A stretch of DNA of 64,000 bases from Actinomadura sp. DC4 (GCF_030406325.1 NZ_JAUEQY010000023.1:124001-188000), one strand, 5' to 3'. Shown: positions 33,257 through 42,099, counted from the first letter of the stretch. Numbers and translations: made by a program. Notes: generated by a model from the letters alone, not told the origin.

Positions 33257-36200
33257 TCACTGGCCGGCCGGCTCTTGGAGTTCCGCGAGGAGTTTTTCGG
33301 CGCGGTGGGCGAACAGGTGAGCCCCGCGTTCGGTGGACAGTTTCCGGGCCTTTTCGGCGGCGTTCCGTACGACGGCCGAGGGCTCGCCCCTGGCCTGGAG
33401 CAACTGTGCCCGCAGCAAGAGGATCAGGCCTTCTGAGTTGCGCTGACCGTAGGTGTCGAGGCAGACATCGGCTCGGTCGAGGGCCGCGGCGGCCTCATCC
33501 AGCGCCGCGGCCGCGAGGTGCATCTCGCAGAGCAACCCGTACCAGGTGGAGATACACGAGCGCGGCGGGTTGAGCAGGTTCGTCTCGATGAGCCGCTGCG
33601 CTTCCACCGCCGCGCCGGCCGGGTCACTGCCGGTCATGGCCAGCGCCCAGCACCGGGCCAGCCGCTGGTAGGTGCCGAGGAGGCCGAAGGTGAAGTCGGG
33701 GTCCACGGCGATCCCTCGCTCGGCCGCCCGCAGCGCTTGAGCGGCGTCGCCGACGACCGATGTGGTCCTCGTGGTGGTGGAGGCCCAGACAGTGATCGCG
33801 TAGGCGTCGTCGCCGGCGGCGACCTCTATCGCGTCGAGCAATGTCTGCGCTCCGTCGACGTCACCGTAGTGCGCGCTCGTCTCCGCGACCATCCCGGTCA
33901 TGAGCAGTTCCAGGTCGTATCGGAGTGGTTTTTCCTCTCGCGGGGTGTGGTCGGCGAGGAAGGTCGAGCCCGCCTGGCTCAGATATCGGAACGCCTCGCC
34001 GATATTGCCGGTGGCCCATTGGTGGATGCCCCAAGCGTGTATCCCGTAGGCACGCACGGTCGGATCGGACGAGACCTTGCCCTGCTCGAGCAATCGGTGC
34101 GCCAGCGGGCCGCCGCGGTCGAGCTCCATGGCCTGGTTGTGCATGGCCCAGCGGGCGAAGAGAAATCCGGTGGCTTCCAGCTCGCGGCCCAGGTTCCGGG
34201 ACAGGTGCTCGGCACGTTCCAGTAGGTCGACCGCCCACTGCCACATCGAACGCATTCCGACGACGACGGTGAGCTGCGACAGCGCGGCCAGCTCCAACTC
34301 CGCCAGACCCGCCGTCCGCGCCACCTGGACGGCCGTTCGCAGGTGCCAGTCGGCGGCCTCGAGTGCGGACTTGCCGGCCGCGTGACGGCCCGCGTGCGTC
34401 AGGGCGGCGGCGGTCCGGGCCGGGTCGGCGAGCGGGCCGGCGGCCCAGAGGTGATGGGCGAGGCGCTCGGCCACGAACTCTCCTTCCGCGCCGATCTGTT
34501 CCAGCGCGTCCGCGACTCTCAGGTGCATCCGGGTCGCCTGCCGCTGCGACGTGGACGCGGCGACCGATTCGCGGACCAGGTCGTGCGGGAAGCGGATCGT
34601 GTACGGATCCCCAGGTGCGGGCTCGAGCAGGCCGAGCGCTTCCAGCGGCTCGAGGCGGTCGACGCAGGTTTCGCCGTCGAGGCCGGCGACGCGGACGAGC
34701 AGACGGAGGTTGACGTCCCGGCCGATGAGTGCGGCGATCTGCAGCAGGCCTCGTGTGCCGTCGTCGAGGTCGGCTATCCGGCCTCGGACGACGTCCCGCA
34801 CGGTGGACGGCACCCCGGCCCGCGCCGTGGCGTCCCCGGTGAGGGCGTCGCCGTCGGCGAGGAGTCTGGACAGCTCCCGGACGAAGAACGGGTTGCCGGC
34901 GGTACGGGCGTGAATGTTGCGGACGGCACCGGGATCGGGATCCTGGCCGATCTCGCCTCGGACGAGCTCGGCCACCTCGGCCAGGTCGAGCGGACCGAGC
35001 CGGATGCGACGGTGGCCGGGTACCCGGCTCGCCGCGGCGAGCATCCGCGCCAGCTCCGAGCCCGGTGAGGGCGCGCGGTCGCGGAGAGCGCCGATGATCA
35101 CGATGCCGTCCGGCAGACGGGCCGCCAGGTGGCTGAACAAATGCAGCGAAGCGACGTCGGCCCACTGGAGGTCATCGATCACGAACACCGGCGGCCGCAG
35201 CGCCGCGACCTCGCCGACGATGGCGACGACCCGCTCGAACAGGCGGAACTGCGCGCCACTGTCCGGTATCACCGAACCGGTGATGACGTCGTCGCGGGGC
35301 TCGACGAGGCGGCCGATCTCGTCGGCGAGCCACTTCCCCCGCGCCGCGGCGGGCAGGGCGCGCAGGACGGCACCGATCACCTGCACCCACGGCCACATCG
35401 ACGGCGTGCCTTCACCCTCCAGGCAGCGGCCCCAGATGATGAGCGCGCCGCGCCGGTCGGCCTCGGCCGCGATCTCCTCCAGCAGGCGGCTCTTGCCCAC
35501 CCCGGGTTCGCCCTCGACCAGCACGAGCCCTCTACCGCCGGTGAGCACTCTTTCCACTGCCTGCCGCAGCACTGTGAGCTCGTCGGTTCGGCCGACCATG
35601 CCGCCGCCGGCGGCCGTACCCGATCCTGGGGCAGCCACCCGCCGGGCCGCTGGTCGCCCGATGGGCGGCTCAGCGGCCGCCTGCCGGTCCGCCACGGCAA
35701 CGGTTTGGTGCAATACGCGCTGGTAAGCGGCCTGCAGCGCCGGGCTGGGGTCGATGCCGAGGTCGTCGGCGAGCCGACTGCGAACGGCGCGGTACACGGA
35801 TAGCGCCTTCGCCTGCTGGCCGGCGGCATCCAGGGCGGAGACGAGGCTCGCTTGTACCGGCTCGTGCAGGGGCGCCATCTTGGCGGCCAGGTGAAGTGGG
35901 AGCAGTACTAACTGCGGTCGACCCAGCGATATCGCGAGCCCGGCCGCCGCCACGCACGCGTCGAAGAACTCACCGTCGAGCTCGGAAAAGATCGACATCG
36001 CGGCGGTTCCATGAACCAGCCCGTCACCCGCACGGCCGTGCCAGAGCCCCAGCGCTCGCACGTAGGACTCCAGCGCCGATTCGCCGCACTGCGTCAGGGC
36101 CCGCTCGGCGGACTGGACGAGATCCCGGAACGTGACCAGGTCCAACATGCCGGGGCGGGCCGCGAACAGGTAGCCGTTGCCCCGTCGCTGCATGTACGAG

Positions 36201-36505
36201 CCGGCACTCCGGACCGGAAGGCCGGGCTCCAGTAGTCGTCGCAACGCGCCGATGTATTTGTGGACGACGTTCCGGCCGCTGACCGGAGGATCGTCGTCCC
36301 AGAGCAGATCGAGCAGCTCGCTTGTGCTGACCACTTCACCCTGCCGGGCCAAGAGCACGGCGAGCAGATAGGCCTGTTGCCGAGGACCGGGGTCCAACTC
36401 GACGTCATCTCGCCACAGCCGCAAGCGACCAAGAATCTGAAGAGACAGGGAACCGCCAGACGCTGGCCGACCCCCAGAACGGGCATCCCCGAGCCCGCCT
36501 GACAC
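33257..36505 (-). CDS. SARP-type regulator with STAND ATPase and TPR region, copy 2
   Basis: About 1,082 residues from GTG 36505; GTG 36511 is also possible and sits better behind GAGAGG. Same architecture as the 29058 gene: winged helix (LQILGRLRLWRDDVELDPGP), BTAD, ATPase with Walker A GEPGVGKSRLLEE and Walker B PPVFVIDDLQWAD, then helical repeats. Identity to copy 1 is high through the ATPase (both have CLEG.GTPSMWPWV and HARTAGNPFFVRELSRLLAD) and lower in the C-terminal repeats, which suggests an old duplication with diverged sensing. It is transcribed away from the esterase/monooxygenase pair upstream. Confidence 0.93.
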   Translation of the reverse strand: MSGGLGDARSGGRPASGGSLSLQILGRLRLWRDDVELDPGPRQQAYLLAVLLARQGEVVSTSELLDLLWDDDPPVSGRNVVHKYIGALRRLLEPGLPVRSAGSYMQRRGNGYLFAARPGMLDLVTFRDLVQSAERALTQCGESALESYVRALGLWHGRAGDGLVHGTAAMSIFSELDGEFFDACVAAAGLAISLGRPQLVLLPLHLAAKMAPLHEPVQASLVSALDAAGQQAKALSVYRAVRSRLADDLGIDPSPALQAAYQRVLHQTVAVADRQAAAEPPIGRPAARRVAAPGSGTAAGGGMVGRTDELTVLRQAVERVLTGGRGLVLVEGEPGVGKSRLLEEIAAEADRRGALIIWGRCLEGEGTPSMWPWVQVIGAVLRALPAAARGKWLADEIGRLVEPRDDVITGSVIPDSGAQFRLFERVVAIVGEVAALRPPVFVIDDLQWADVASLHLFSHLAARLPDGIVIIGALRDRAPSPGSELARMLAAASRVPGHRRIRLGPLDLAEVAELVRGEIGQDPDPGAVRNIHARTAGNPFFVRELSRLLADGDALTGDATARAGVPSTVRDVVRGRIADLDDGTRGLLQIAALIGRDVNLRLLVRVAGLDGETCVDRLEPLEALGLLEPAPGDPYTIRFPHDLVRESVAASTSQRQATRMHLRVADALEQIGAEGEFVAERLAHHLWAAGPLADPARTAAALTHAGRHAAGKSALEAADWHLRTAVQVARTAGLAELELAALSQLTVVVGMRSMWQWAVDLLERAEHLSRNLGRELEATGFLFARWAMHNQAMELDRGGPLAHRLLEQGKVSSDPTVRAYGIHAWGIHQWATGNIGEAFRYLSQAGSTFLADHTPREEKPLRYDLELLMTGMVAETSAHYGDVDGAQTLLDAIEVAAGDDAYAITVWASTTTRTTSVVGDAAQALRAAERGIAVDPDFTFGLLGTYQRLARCWALAMTGSDPAGAAVEAQRLIETNLLNPPRSCISTWYGLLCEMHLAAAALDEAAAALDRADVCLDTYGQRNSEGLILLLRAQLLQARGEPSAVVRNAAEKARKLSTERGAHLFAHRAEKLLAELQEPAGQ

Positions 36506-36690
36506 AGCCACGTCTGTCAACCTCTCGGGACCGAATAAGCCTCGCCCACTGCGCGCTCGCACCCATCGCGCAGCCCGAGTCTACGCGCGAGTTTTGTGGT
36601 GTCGGGAGACCGGAGATTCATGCCGGTTGGCGGGGCGGGCAGATCCTCTCGTACTCGATCGGGGTGAGCATTGCGGCGATGCTGCGGGGT

Positions 36691-37707
36691 TCATTCCGTG
36701 GTGCGTGGCGCCGTGAGGGTGCGGGTGAGCCAGTGGGTGCGGGCTTTGCGGGCGGAGGTGGAGAGATCGGCGTTGGGGAAGAGGGCGTCGAAGCCGTGGA
36801 AGCCGCCTGACCAGAGGTGGAGTTCGGCTTGGCCGCCGCAGGCCCAGATCCGGGTGGCGTAGCTGACGGTCTCGTCGCGGAAGACCTCGGCGGTGCCGGC
36901 ATCGAGGTAGGTGGCGGGCAGGCCGGACAGGTCGCCGGCGCGGGCGGGTGAGACGTAGACGGGGATCTGGTCGTCGGGGAGGTCGCCGAGGACGGCGTTC
37001 CAGGCGAAGGCGTTCGTCTCGTGGGTCCAGATGCCGGGTTCGCCGGAGTACTGGTGGCTGGAGGAGGTGAGGTTGCGGTGGTCGAGCATGGGGCCGATGA
37101 GGATCTGGGCGGCGATGGCGGGGGTGCCGAGGTCGCGTGCCATGAGGGAGACGCCTGCGGCGAGGCCGCCTCCGGCGCTGGCTCCGGCGACGATGATGCG
37201 GTCGGGGTCGATGCCGAGGTCGTCGGCGTGGTCGGCGATCCACAGCAGGCCGCGATAGCAGTCCTCGACGGGGGTGATGCCGTTGTGCTCCGGGGCGAGC
37301 CGGTAGTCGACGCTGACGACGACGGTGCCGGTGGCATCGAGCCATTCCAGGGGGATGTCGATTTGGGAGAACCGGTCACCCATGATCATGCCGCCGCCGT
37401 GCATCCAGTAGACGCAGGGCGCTCCTGGGGCGGCTCCGGCCGGGGTGAGAACGGTCATCGGGATCTCGTCGCCGTCCGCGACGGGAACGGTGATTTCGCG
37501 GCGGCCGACCTGGCGGCCGTCCAACAGGACGTCGATCGGGGCGGAGGGCATCTGGCGGAGCTGGGTGAGGATCTCGGTGGTGATCTGCGGGATGAGCGGT
37601 ATTCCGGCGAGGAGCGTGTCGAGTTCGGGGTCGAGTACGGGACGGGCGACGGGCGACATGGGGGTTTCCTTTTCGGGGGGCTGGGTGGCGGTATGCGGCG
37701 CGGTCAC
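36691..37707 (-). CDS. Alpha/beta hydrolase of the hormone-sensitive-lipase group
   Basis: 338 residues from GTG 37707, or from ATG 37659, which has a good AAGGAAAC. The 4-bp overlap (GTGA) with the preceding monooxygenase supports the upstream start and translational coupling. Oxyanion motif HGGGM, DYRLAPEHNG, nucleophile elbow GASAGGGLAAG, catalytic Asp region YLDAGTAEVFRDE and His in GGFHGFD are all present. It is a type IV carboxylesterase hydrolysing acyl esters of small or medium chain; the physiological substrate is unknown. Confidence 0.93.
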   Translation of the reverse strand: MTAPHTATQPPEKETPMSPVARPVLDPELDTLLAGIPLIPQITTEILTQLRQMPSAPIDVLLDGRQVGRREITVPVADGDEIPMTVLTPAGAAPGAPCVYWMHGGGMIMGDRFSQIDIPLEWLDATGTVVVSVDYRLAPEHNGITPVEDCYRGLLWIADHADDLGIDPDRIIVAGASAGGGLAAGVSLMARDLGTPAIAAQILIGPMLDHRNLTSSSHQYSGEPGIWTHETNAFAWNAVLGDLPDDQIPVYVSPARAGDLSGLPATYLDAGTAEVFRDETVSYATRIWACGGQAELHLWSGGFHGFDALFPNADLSTSARKARTHWLTRTLTAPRTTE

Positions 37708-38021
37708 AAGACGGCCTTGCCGCCGACCGGTACGTAGTCGGTGTAGGGCGTGGTCGCCGCGACGAGGTCAGTGACCTTGGCGACGATCGCCTGAGCGGGC
37801 GGGCTCGCGAAGATCCGATGGTGGTCGTCCTCGCTGGTCCAGCCCTCGGTGATGTGGACGACGTCGGGGTCGGCCGCCGACCGGCAGACGAGGTACACCA
37901 GGCAGTACTCGGTGGAGGCGGGGTTTCCTTCATCCAGCCCGGTCAGCAGCAGCTCGACCAGTTCGTCGCCTCGACCGGGCTTGGCGGTCATGACGGCGTT
38001 GAACCCGTAGCGAACGGTCAT
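37704..38021 (-). CDS. Antibiotic-biosynthesis-monooxygenase (ABM) domain protein
   Basis: 105 residues, a single dimeric alpha/beta-barrel ABM domain: MTVRYGFNAVMTAKPGRGDE, HITEGWTSEDDHHRIFASP, and a C-terminal TPYTDYVPVGGKAVL. Proteins of this group include quinone-forming monooxygenases and small haem-degrading or stress-related enzymes; most are uncharacterised. It is the first gene of a two-gene operon with the esterase and is divergent from an AraC regulator, a common trio for an inducible detoxification unit (inference). Confidence 0.88.
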   Translation of the reverse strand: MTVRYGFNAVMTAKPGRGDELVELLLTGLDEGNPASTEYCLVYLVCRSAADPDVVHITEGWTSEDDHHRIFASPPAQAIVAKVTDLVAATTPYTDYVPVGGKAVL

Positions 38022-38205
38022 GGACGGTCTCCTTCAGATGAGTGCGATTCTCCCCACTAGCTCGATCGTTCTCGTCGAATCAGCTAGCTTGTTGGTTCAA
38101 TTTCATAATCTGACGTGCGGAAACACTAGATCAAAGCTCCTGAGTTTTTGCACGATCCTCCCTTCTTGTGGAGTCGTGTGCGGATCGGTGTGATCCACTG
38201 GAGGT

Positions 38206-39150
38206 ATGGGATTCGATGAGCTCCAGTCGCTGCTGGCCCGCCATACCCGGCCCGATACGACGACGGCCATCGACGGCCTCTACATCGCCAGGGTTGAACG
38301 GTCGGAGCCGCCGGCTCCGGAGATGTCCGGCACCGTGCTGGCGGTGCTGGCGCAGGGGGCCAAACGTCTCGCGGTGGGTGAGCAGGTGCATGAGTACGGG
38401 CCGGGCCGCATCCTCGTGGCGTCGGTCGACCTTCCGGTCACGGGCCATTTCGTGGGCGCCAGTAGCCGGTATCCGGCGCTCGGTTTCGCCCTGACCCTGG
38501 AGCCGTCGGCCATCGCCGACCTCCTCCTGGACCTCGGCTCCGCCGATCTACCTCGGTCGCGTCCGGGAGCGGTGCCGGGCATCGCCGTCGGCGACCTGAC
38601 CCCGGAGCTCCTCGACGCCTCGCTCCGGCTGTTGCGGCTCCTCGACCACCGGCGTGACCAGGCGGCACTGGTCCCGCTGGTCAAGAAGGAGATCCTCTGG
38701 CGGCTGATCAGCGGGGCGCAGGGCGGAGCCGTCCGGCAGCTCGGCCTCGCCGACAGCGGCCTCAGCCACATCGCGCGAGCCGTCCGGTGGATCCGCGAGC
38801 ACTATGCCGAACCGTTCCGGGTCGAGGATCTGGCGGCCCTGACCGGGATGAGCGCTTCGGCGTTCTACCGGAACTTCCAGGTCGCGACCGCGCAGAGCCC
38901 GATCCAGTTCCAGAAGCAGATCCGGCTCCAGCAGGCCCGGCTGCTCCTCGCGGCTGATCCGCACGACATCACGACCATCGCCCATCGCGTCGGCTACGAC
39001 AGCCTGTCCCAGTTCAGCCGCGAGTACCGGCGCCGGTACGGAGTGCCGCCCAGCCGTGACGCCGCGAGCCTTCACCGGCTCGGCTCCCGGGTCACCTCCT
39101 CTGGCGTACCAGCGTCAACTCCACGCCGGGCCGTCCGCGGAAGGCCTTGA
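38206..39150 (+). CDS. AraC-family regulator with AraC_N cupin-like domain
   Basis: 314 residues from ATG 38206. The N-terminal ~150 residues match the AraC_N type (TVLAVLAQGAKRLAVGEQVH, HEYGPGRILVASVDLPVTG). The C-terminal double helix-turn-helix is intact: FRVEDLAALTGMSASAFYRN, then TTIAHRVGYDSLSQFSREYR. The last ~25 residues are unusual and overlap the convergent FtsX-like gene by 59 bp. It is divergent from the monooxygenase/esterase operon and probably activates it in response to a small molecule. Confidence 0.93.
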   Translation: MGFDELQSLLARHTRPDTTTAIDGLYIARVERSEPPAPEMSGTVLAVLAQGAKRLAVGEQVHEYGPGRILVASVDLPVTGHFVGASSRYPALGFALTLEPSAIADLLLDLGSADLPRSRPGAVPGIAVGDLTPELLDASLRLLRLLDHRRDQAALVPLVKKEILWRLISGAQGGAVRQLGLADSGLSHIARAVRWIREHYAEPFRVEDLAALTGMSASAFYRNFQVATAQSPIQFQKQIRLQQARLLLAADPHDITTIAHRVGYDSLSQFSREYRRRYGVPPSRDAASLHRLGSRVTSSGVPASTPRRAVRGRP

Positions 39151-39706
39151 CGATCTTCCGGGTGTCAGCGGGGCGGCGGACCGTCACGCGGTAGGAGTCC
39201 GGGATGTCTCCCAACTGGAGGGTGTCGACGAATCCCGGGGAGTCCGCGAAGCGCTTCTTGGCCTCGGCCAAGGCCTGAGGTTCGGAGATGTAGGTGCTGT
39301 CGAGCACTTCGGGGCGTTCACTGAGGGCGCTGGCGATAGCGGAACGCTGGGCCTGGGTCGCGTCCTGCTTATGGCACCAGCGCTCGGCGCTCAGCTTGGT
39401 ACAGAGGTAGATCTCGACCTGGTCGTCCCGGCTGGGCCGCATCACCATGGCGAGCATGGACATCCCGCCCGGACCGGCGGACGTGGAGTGCGGGGTACTC
39501 GGCGTGTGGCTTCGGGGGCCGGTACCCAGCGCGCCCGTGGCCAGCACGGTGGCGGCCACGGCCGCGGCCGCGGTCAGTGGTGCGGCGAGCCAGGCCGTAC
39601 GGCGGTGAGCGGGGCGACGTACGGGGCGGCGCATGGGCGGGGCGACGGCGGGCCCGAGGTCGTCGATCAGCGTGTAGGCGTCGCGGACGCGGTCTTCGAT
39701 GTTCAT
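39092..39706 (-). CDS. Membrane protein with FtsX-like extracellular domain, SigE partner
   Basis: 204 residues from ATG 39706, overlapping the sigma gene by ATGA. A short cytoplasmic N-terminus with an Arg-rich stretch precedes one membrane segment (about 36-58). The external domain (VEIYLCTKLSAERWCHKQ, ISEPQALAEAKKRFADSPGF, then IPDSYRVTVRRPADTRKIV) matches the FtsX extracellular domain, without FtsX's permease helices. FtsX external domains bind cell-wall hydrolases. Its position right behind a SigE-family sigma suggests it is the cognate membrane anti-sigma or co-regulator, but no zinc-binding anti-sigma motif is visible. Confidence 0.8.
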   Translation of the reverse strand: MNIEDRVRDAYTLIDDLGPAVAPPMRRPVRRPAHRRTAWLAAPLTAAAAVAATVLATGALGTGPRSHTPSTPHSTSAGPGGMSMLAMVMRPSRDDQVEIYLCTKLSAERWCHKQDATQAQRSAIASALSERPEVLDSTYISEPQALAEAKKRFADSPGFVDTLQLGDIPDSYRVTVRRPADTRKIVKAFRGRPGVELTLVRQRR

Positions 39707-40218
39707 GCGTTCTCCTTGAGCAGCCGGGCCAGAGCGGTGAGGGCGCGAGACGTCGTGGCCGACACGGTGCCGCGGCTGATCTTCAACGTGCGGGCGATCT
39801 GCTCCTCGGGAAGGTCGCAGTAGAAGCGGAGAGCCAGGACCTCGCGTTGCCTCCGGGGCAACCGGGCGATGGCGGCCACGACCTGCCGCCGTTCCTGCCC
39901 GTCGATCACGCGTTCTTCGGCCGACCACACCGGCGGCTGGTACGGCTGCCGGAACCGCCCGGCAACGGCCCTGCGGCGCAGCAACGAACGGCAGCGGTTC
40001 AGCACCGCCGACCGCAGATACGCCAGCGCGGCCGCCGGATCGCGCAGCGCGTTCCGGTTGCGGTGAAGACCGAGGAACGCCTCCTGGACCACGTCTTCGG
40101 CGCTCGGGGCATCACCCACCATGAGCATCGCCAGCCGAATCAGCCCGAGGGCATGCCCGCGATACAGCTCGCCTACGTCCACGGGCGCCCGCGCGGGCGC
40201 CATCACTTCAACATCCAT
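39703..40218 (-). CDS. ECF sigma factor, SigE family
   Basis: 171 residues from ATG 40218 (an ATG at 40203 is also possible). Region 2 is clear: LYRGHALGLIRLAMLMVGD, APSAEDVVQEAFLGLHR and YLRSAVLNRCRSLLRRR. Region 4 follows: AIARLPRRQREVLALRFYCD, LPEEQIARTLKISRGTVS. This is the actinobacterial SigE-like group (SigE70), usually paired with a membrane protein. It overlaps the FtsX-like gene by four bases. Confidence 0.93.
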   Translation of the reverse strand: MDVEVMAPARAPVDVGELYRGHALGLIRLAMLMVGDAPSAEDVVQEAFLGLHRNRNALRDPAAALAYLRSAVLNRCRSLLRRRAVAGRFRQPYQPPVWSAEERVIDGQERRQVVAAIARLPRRQREVLALRFYCDLPEEQIARTLKISRGTVSATTSRALTALARLLKENA

Positions 40219-40244
40219 ATCCCAGAGACGCCGCGGAGCCCGGA

Positions 40245-41213
40245 ATGCTGCGTCCCCTGTTCCATTTTTCGGAAGCTGCCGGGGCCGGCGAGCGCAACGG
40301 CTTCTTCGACGCCTACCGCGGGCCGGGCGACGACTTCTTCGGCAGCGTCGGGTCCAAGCCGGAGATCTACCCGATCTACTGGTCCGCGGCGCAGATGCAG
40401 GCACGCCAGAGCGACCGGATGGCACGAGTGCAGGCATTCCTGAACGTCCAGTGGAAGCACGAGTCCGAGGGCGTCCGCTGGTTCGAGCCCGACCGCGACT
40501 CCCTGTACCCCGACCGGATCCGCCGCCGCCCGCCGGGCACCGACTCGGGCGGGCTGGGCACCCACCTGGACCCCGGCACCCTGGACCTGTGGATGACCAA
40601 GGCCTACCAGCAGGCGTTCCGGCACCTGTTCGACGGGACGGTCGAGGAGTACGACCCGTGGGACGCCGCCCACCGTACCGACGGCCCCCAGTACCCGGGG
40701 ACCACCATGTGCTCGGCGTTCCGCACCTTCCAGGGCTGGACGGCCCTGTCGGACATGGACCACGACCAGGGCGTCCTGCACACCGTCCCGATCCCTGCGG
40801 CGATGGCTTACCTGATGCTGCGGCCCCTGCTGCCCGACGTACCCGAGGATGACATGGGCGGCGTCACCATCAACCGGGTCTTCCCGGTGAGCGAACGCTT
40901 GCACCCGCTGCTCCTGGAGGCCGTCAGCGGCATCCCCGACGTACGCGCCGGCGACTCGGTGTGGTGGCACTGCGACATGATCCACAGCGTCGCGCCAGTC
41001 GAGAACCAGAAGGGCTGGGGCAACGTCATGTACATCCCCGCCGCCCCCTGGTGCCCACGCAACGAGCGCTACTCCACCAGCGTTCGCGAGGCGCTCCTCA
41101 CGGGGGCAAGCCCTGCGGACTTCCCAGCCGAGCACTACGAGCAGTCCTGGCCTGATCGGTTCCGGCAGAGTGACCTCAACATCACCGGCCGACGCGGCCT
41201 CGGCCTCAATTGA
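40245..41213 (+). CDS. DUF1479 (YbiU-like) Fe/2-oxoglutarate oxygenase, N-terminally shortened
   Basis: 322 residues. The double-stranded beta-helix core is well preserved: YWSAAQMQARQSDRMA, FRTFQGWTALSDMDHDQ, GTHLDPGTLDLWM and WWHCDMIHSVAPV (likely H-x-D...H iron ligands). The family is normally ~400-420 residues with an N-terminal ~100-residue region before the YWS block. Here that region is missing, replaced by a short non-family start (MLRPLFHFSEAAGAGER) lying 26 bp from the divergent sigma gene. The active-site core is complete, but folding may be affected, so it is either a truncated gene or a short variant. Substrate unknown. Confidence 0.75.
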   Translation: MLRPLFHFSEAAGAGERNGFFDAYRGPGDDFFGSVGSKPEIYPIYWSAAQMQARQSDRMARVQAFLNVQWKHESEGVRWFEPDRDSLYPDRIRRRPPGTDSGGLGTHLDPGTLDLWMTKAYQQAFRHLFDGTVEEYDPWDAAHRTDGPQYPGTTMCSAFRTFQGWTALSDMDHDQGVLHTVPIPAAMAYLMLRPLLPDVPEDDMGGVTINRVFPVSERLHPLLLEAVSGIPDVRAGDSVWWHCDMIHSVAPVENQKGWGNVMYIPAAPWCPRNERYSTSVREALLTGASPADFPAEHYEQSWPDRFRQSDLNITGRRGLGLN

Positions 41214-41645
41214 TCTTCACGACACAGCAAACACTGCGCCTCTCGCACGAGAGTTCCCGAGCGGTAGTTGGCCCAGTGCACATGCCGGCAGGCCTGTAGC
41301 ACCGGGACCGGACGGCCGTGGCGGGCGGGGACCGGTAGCCTGCTCACCGCTGTGGACGGGAGCGTGGGCCCGCGACCGGCCGGGTGTACCGATCGAGTGC
41401 CTACGAAATGCCCACGCTCGCTGCTGCCTGACCGCAGGTCAGAGAACCAATCCAATATGTGAGCGGCATAGGGCCCAGGGGCCCGGAGGGCTGACAAGAC
41501 CATCCCCGCGTGCGCGGGGGGCACCAACCTCCGGTCCGGCGGCGGCGTCACCTACTAAAGTCGGATGCCGCTCCGACTCGGGCAGTGGAAGGTCCGACCG
41601 TATGCCCGATGTGGCGGGCCGCCCCGCCGGGCCAGGCTTTGCGGT
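41214..41645. other. 432-bp intergenic region holding an orphan CRISPR repeat
   Basis: No convincing gene is visible on either strand. Besides the repeat at 41496-41524, the region has no leader-like motif (the AAGTAATGAAA and CAGGTCA elements of the main arrays are absent). It ends just upstream of the DUF6069 gene. Confidence 0.5.
41496..41524 (-). CRISPR. Solitary CRISPR repeat copy outside the arrays
   Basis: Twenty-nine bases that match the repeat of the arrays at 54953-57005 with three mismatches (positions 1, 2 and 25 of the plus-strand form); the core ACCATCCCCGCGTGCGCGGG is identical. It stands about 13.4 kb from the nearest array, with no second repeat one spacer-length away on either side. 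The orientation is the same as array 1 (transcript on the minus strand). Confidence 0.85.
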
Positions 41646-42089
41646 ATGAACATCTCACGCGAAAGAGTCCTCGCGGTGATCGGCGCCCCGGCGGCGGCCC
41701 TGGCGGTCTGGGCGGTGGCGGTGCCGCTGGCCGGAGCCACCTTGACCGTACGGGCGGGCGACGGCACGCAGACGGTCGGACCGGCGTCGATCGTGGCGGC
41801 GAGCCTGCTGGCCGCAGTCGTGAGCCGGGTCCTCCTGGCCGTCCTGGAACGCCGGGTGGTCCGGCCGGGCCGGGTCATGGCGATCATCACCGTGCCTGTG
41901 CTCGCCGCCTCCCTCTCGGGCCCGCTCGGTGACGCGGTCGGGACGACGGCGAAGCTGGTGCTGGTCGCGCTGCACCTGGCGGTCGCGGCCGTCATCGTGG
42001 TCGGACTGGTCCTCGACGCCCGCCAGGAATGCGGCCCGGCCCGCGCTCCCGGGCGGCCCCGCCATCGGGACGCCACCGCTCGTGGCTGA
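41646..42089 (+). CDS. DUF6069-like small integral membrane protein
   Basis: 147 residues from ATG 41646 (MNISRERVLAVIGAPAAA). Four hydrophobic segments (about 9-28, 46-64, 82-100, 109-130) with short loops. The pattern GAPAAALAVWAVAVPLAG, then VVRPGRVMAIITVPVLAASL, fits DUF6069, a four-helix actinobacterial family of unknown function. The orphan CRISPR repeat lies about 120 bp upstream of its start, and a strong terminator follows it. Confidence 0.7.
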   Translation: MNISRERVLAVIGAPAAALAVWAVAVPLAGATLTVRAGDGTQTVGPASIVAASLLAAVVSRVLLAVLERRVVRPGRVMAIITVPVLAASLSGPLGDAVGTTAKLVLVALHLAVAAVIVVGLVLDARQECGPARAPGRPRHRDATARG

Positions 42090-42099
42090 CCCCACACGA

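Noticed and set aside
36581-37345. Arg/His/Pro-rich minus frames overlapping the esterase gene
   Set aside because: The frame at 36691-37707 has a full catalytic triad; the others are low-complexity shadows.
41525-41545. Self-target of the orphan repeat flank in the RHS gene near 52190
   Set aside because: Only a 10-base match (AACCTCCGGT) was seen, expected by chance in GC-rich DNA.
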